In this document: positions 30,575 to 33,697 of the stretch, piece by piece
Position numbering within the stretch: the first letter of the stretch is position 1
How the letters are laid out: each line of letters begins with the position of its first letter
Source of the DNA: Acanthaster planci
Lineage: Eukaryota > Echinodermata > Asteroidea > Valvatida > Acanthasteridae
Assembly (NCBI RefSeq): GCF_001949145.1
Contig: NW_019091810.1
Coordinates: 9,415 to 43,111, forward strand
Direction: 5' to 3'
Length of the DNA: 33,697 bases
Notes under the pieces: model-generated
What the model was told of the DNA's origin: nothing
Seen by the model: only the letters and a program-made list of their open reading frames with translations
The model's database searches: none
Position numbers and translations under genes: made by a program

Positions 30575-32165
30575 TAAATCAACAAAACTGGACAGTTTTC
30601 ACTTAAAAATCCACCCTTTTAGTAAAAATGAAACATAACCCTCTCATTTTCCATCAAAATAATTATACTCATAATGGTATCAGAATAATCATAAGAAAAT
30701 GCCCTTTTCATTGATGTTGTGAAGAGTTGGCTTTATGAACCAAGGGTCAGGATGACCTTTGACATGGATCTTTGACCCGGCCCATTTAAAATTAAATTTT
30801 TTTAAAGTATGGTTCTTGCTCTTGAAGAATCCGCTCAAATCTCTCTGGGTATTTTGAAATCAGAATCGATGGCAGTTTCCACAGTTCTGATTAGAGTATG
30901 TCAATTTTGTATGCAGTCCTAAAAATCCAGAAGTGTTTGTGATAGATAGGCATGACTGGTTGATGGTTCATCAACAACAGATGAATCAGTACTTGAAGAT
31001 GTTTGAGGTTCAGAAGCTTGTACACTGACTATCGACAACTGCAGTAGAGTTTCTTTCCAGGTACATGTATATGACCAAGATATTGACATGTCTGTAACTG
31101 CTATAATGTTATCACTCTTAACCCTTTGGAATGCACCAGGCTCGTGTGTACCTGGAGGGGATCACAGCACTTCTGCTGATTAGCTGAATGCAACTTTCCA
31201 AATAATTGGTAATGTGATTTACATGCACTGCTAAATGTTTCACAACCCAATCTGAGATGTAAACAGTAATTATTATCACTTGGGTAGTAATGCTGAGTGT
31301 TATCAGAACATAAGTGTACCTCACTGACGTACTTTCCCAGTGAACAATTGGGCCATTGTTTTATCCTACCATGTCTACTCATTCCAAACACAAGACCAAT
31401 CACTGGAACAAAATCCTTGAATAGGGATGCCAACCTTAAATCCTCTTGACACCCATCTGAAATCCAAAAAATTTCTGCTTTACCCATACAGGTGGCGACA
31501 AAACACAAAATTCTTTCATGCTACTCATAATCACTGAGTGAAAGAAACTCAGTTTTGAGAGTCACACTGTAAACTTGTCCTCAATTGTGGCAGTTTAGCA
31601 CCCTCGGCTGTTACATTTTGCCCAGTCAACACACGACTGCTACTCAGCCCTCATCAAACTCAATTACATTCCTAAAACAGCTTCTCAAATGAAGTGATAA
31701 TTTTGAGTGTGATTGCTCTGGCTCCGAAAACCCTTTAAAACTTTATTAATTTCATTTAAGAGCATAAATTGCTTGGGTACAACTTCCTGTATTAGGCCTA
31801 CAAACAAAATTGACATTCTAAGCTGAACAATTGTAGAAAAATTGCCATAACATTTTTTATTTTAAAATGCCTGGAAGGATTTATGCGGATTCTTCAAGAG
31901 TAGGAACTATACTTTCAAAAACATTTGGTTTGAAATTTTTTTAAATGACACTATTGTTAAAATGGGGTCAAAAGTCACAGATGCATGTCAAAAGTCATCC
32001 AGACTCTTGATTCACAAAGGTAAATCTTCACATTAGTGAAAAGAGCATGTCCTGATTATGTTGAAACAAAATTTGCATATATTCAATGCAAATGAGAGGG
32101 GTATGCTCACTTATACTAAAAAGGTGGATTTTTAAGTGAAACTGTCCATTTTTGTTGATTTCTGC
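30575..32165. mobile_element. Long inverted-repeat element with ORF in its loop
   Basis: Arms at about 30575-30935 and 31781-32165 are reverse complements in colinear order. The left arm has CTTAAAAATCCACC, TGACATGGATCTTTGAC, CTCTTGAAGAATCCGC and TGTCAATTTTGTATG. The right arm carries the complements of these in reverse order, with moderate divergence. The 845-bp loop holds a minus-strand open frame (31487-31101). A transposon with long terminal repeats is the simplest reading, but I found no target duplication. Confidence 0.55.
31101..31487 (-). CDS. Hypothetical Cys/His-rich ORF inside inverted repeat
   Basis: From the ATG at 31487 the frame runs 128 codons. The C-terminal half shows a Cys/His pattern: LGCETFSSACKSHYQLFGKL, then QQKCCDPLQVH and SKGLRVITL. 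It could coordinate zinc, and the CCDPxxxH...LR element faintly recalls uncharacterised invertebrate repeat-linked proteins, though I cannot name a family. There is no signal peptide or membrane segment. An acceptor-like TTTTTGGATTTCAG falls inside the frame, so it might be an exon instead. The frame could also be open by chance. Confidence 0.25.
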   Translation of the reverse strand: MGKAEIFWISDGCQEDLRLASLFKDFVPVIGLVFGMSRHGRIKQWPNCSLGKYVSEVHLCSDNTQHYYPSDNNYCLHLRLGCETFSSACKSHYQLFGKLHSANQQKCCDPLQVHTSLVHSKGLRVITL

Positions 32166-33099
32166 CCTGACCACATATAAGGGCAGATTCTGCTAAAAAT
32201 TGGAACCAAAAACTGGAGATACACTAGCTGGGGTGTAAACACATCCGATTTCCAAGATTTCGTTGATCCATCTTGAAACAGCCTTGTGTAATGCTTCACT
32301 TGTCAAATGTTTTTCTATCATATCAGTGAATGTGCAGATTTTGTTTCAAGTACTCCTCCAGCACAGTGATCACAAACAGGCACCCAAATCTGGTCTATAT
32401 CCAGAAATAGAAACTTGGCTCATATGAACTCCAGGTCAAAATTGTTACTAGAATCGCCTAATTTGAAAATAATTTCAGAAGCATGTAGCTTTACAGCTTC
32501 ATATTCCTTAGATCCAAAAGATGTAATATCTGTTGTTTCTGCCCAGATAATATAGCTAGTAGGGTAAATAATATAGGCTTCTTCGTGTCATGAGGCAAAG
32601 TTTCTGCGTGGAAAGGTGAAAGACTGTTCAGAGACTTTAATACCACATCAGCATTCCAAGTGACGTTCTTGGGCAATGTTTCATGCATATTATAGATGAC
32701 TTTCATAAATATCCTTTAAGTGGTTCTCTTTAGAAGGCTTCCCATTTGTGGCAACATAATAAAAGAGAGCTGATCATGTGTTCAAGGCACTTTACTGAAA
32801 GCTGTGTGTGTCAAGCAAGTCCTACAAAAACTGTAATATTGCAGCTGCAGGTGGACAAACTGGATCAGTCTTCCATTGATCCCAAACTCCATCCATTTCT
32901 CGATACAGTTCCAATATTGTCCATGTGTCGACTCTGTCCTTGCCTACTCTGTCTGAGTGGACATGGTCATTGCATTATTGTAGTCCCCATCACTAAGCTT
33001 GAGAGCTTTGTTATGTTCCAACTCAAGCTCTTTTTAGAACAATGGAGACATTCCCACCCCTGGTTCAGCAACTTGCGTGATGGTAATTTCATTTCTCTC
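32166..33099. other. Non-coding stretch between repeats
   Basis: No recognised gene. An open frame from 32746 has no ATG at its start and runs into the MITE at 33104, so it is not supported as coding. Confidence 0.45.
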
Positions 33100-33103
33100 T
33101 TAA

Positions 33104-33685
33104 CCACTTGCTGCTGGGGGCAGTTATCAATGTTGATGATGTTGGTCCGGAATAATTATCATTTTTTCTGTTTTCAAAATTCTTTAAAAATCTTCATTTA
33201 CTGGACAATACAAACACGTGAAGGACTGTCTGGTGTCCGCTCTTCCCTGACAGACAAAATCTATTGATGCCTGAGTATTTCAACCAGGCCTGCAGCCTTG
33301 TAAAAGAGCCCAGAATGTGCGGTGTTATATAACTTTCTTTTGTTCACGAACCTGGCTCAGTGCACTGCTAACCTCTTTTTAATAGGGGCCAGATTAGCAT
33401 GCAGCGGTGCTGTGTGGTTCATCGCTGCGGGTGTGAAGCACTTTTGTCCCCAGTAGTAATCTGCTCACTCTAAATGCCCCAAACCCTGGTATACTGTTTA
33501 AAAACAAGGCTGGATTATCTCCACTGTTTAGAGTGAAAAAATGTCGGTAATGCCCAGCAGCCTGGTCTTTTGTTCCAAATACAGTCTTTTATTACAGGGC
33601 CCTGTTTCCTTTGTCCAAGCTCAGAGACCCCGACCACACATATAAAGCATATTTGTCCGCATCCTGAATTCCCAGCAGGAAGTGG
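33104..33685. mobile_element. TTAA-flanked (piggyBac-type) MITE
   Basis: The 582-bp segment is flanked by TTAA at 33100-33103 and 33686-33689. The left end is CCACTTGCTGCTGGG, and the complement of the right end is CCACTTCCTGCTGGG (14 of 15 match). The interior is shared with 10769-11175. There is no transposase frame. Exact TTAA duplications suggest a piggyBac-mobilised non-autonomous family, although the TIR does not start with the usual CCC. Confidence 0.68.
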
Positions 33686-33697
33686 TTAATGAAAAAC

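Noticed and set aside
32746-33267. 173-codon plus-strand open frame
   Set aside because: No ATG at its start, no recognised domain, and its last third lies inside a TTAA-flanked MITE.

Overview
The window is animal genomic DNA. It contains one complete spliced host gene, one full-length but decayed BEL/Pao LTR retrotransposon, and several short TIR or foldback elements. The intron-rich gene, a BEL/Pao element (absent from mammals), abundant MITE-like repeats and a very frequent TACATGTA word suggest a marine invertebrate, for example an echinoderm, hemichordate, amphioxus or mollusc. I cannot choose between these from sequence alone. No CRISPR, operon or bacterial gene structure is present.

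Layout. Positions 1-560 form a GC-rich inverted repeat cut by the window edge. Positions 840-990 hold a TATA box and a possible 5' non-coding exon. Positions 1162-3363 are a foldback element with arms of about 425 bp made largely of CGTCG/CGACG-type words. Positions 3475-17532 carry a plus-strand PX-domain sorting nexin of the SNX22/SNX24 type. I assembled it from six exons with consistent phases, giving 165 codons plus stop. Its introns hold TTAA- and TAA-flanked MITE candidates, a tRNA-like SINE trace, an internal TATA/CCAAT cluster and about fifty TACATGTA words. A polyadenylation signal lies at 18290.

Positions 19406-26928 are a complete BEL/Pao insertion on the minus strand. It has TG...CA LTRs, a 5-bp ATCAC target duplication, a primer site matching tRNA-Tyr, and gag and pol domains in canonical order. 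Many frameshifts and stops make it non-coding. The LTRs differ by roughly 4-5 percent, so the insertion is not recent. The left LTR carries a 78-bp rearranged insertion built from three local copies.

Positions 26934-33697 have no recognised gene. They contain a long inverted repeat (about 30575-32165) whose loop carries a Cys/His-containing minus-strand ORF, and a TTAA-flanked MITE at 33104-33685 whose relative lies at 10769 inside the sorting nexin gene.

The host gene should encode a small PX-only protein that binds phosphoinositides on endosomal membranes. The rest is mobile-element history. The least explained structures are the 30.6-32.2 kb inverted repeat with its ORF, the CpG-rich foldback element, the compound LTR rearrangement and the uneven distribution of TACATGTA. 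All coordinates and comparisons were read by eye, so repeat boundaries are approximate unless TSDs are stated.
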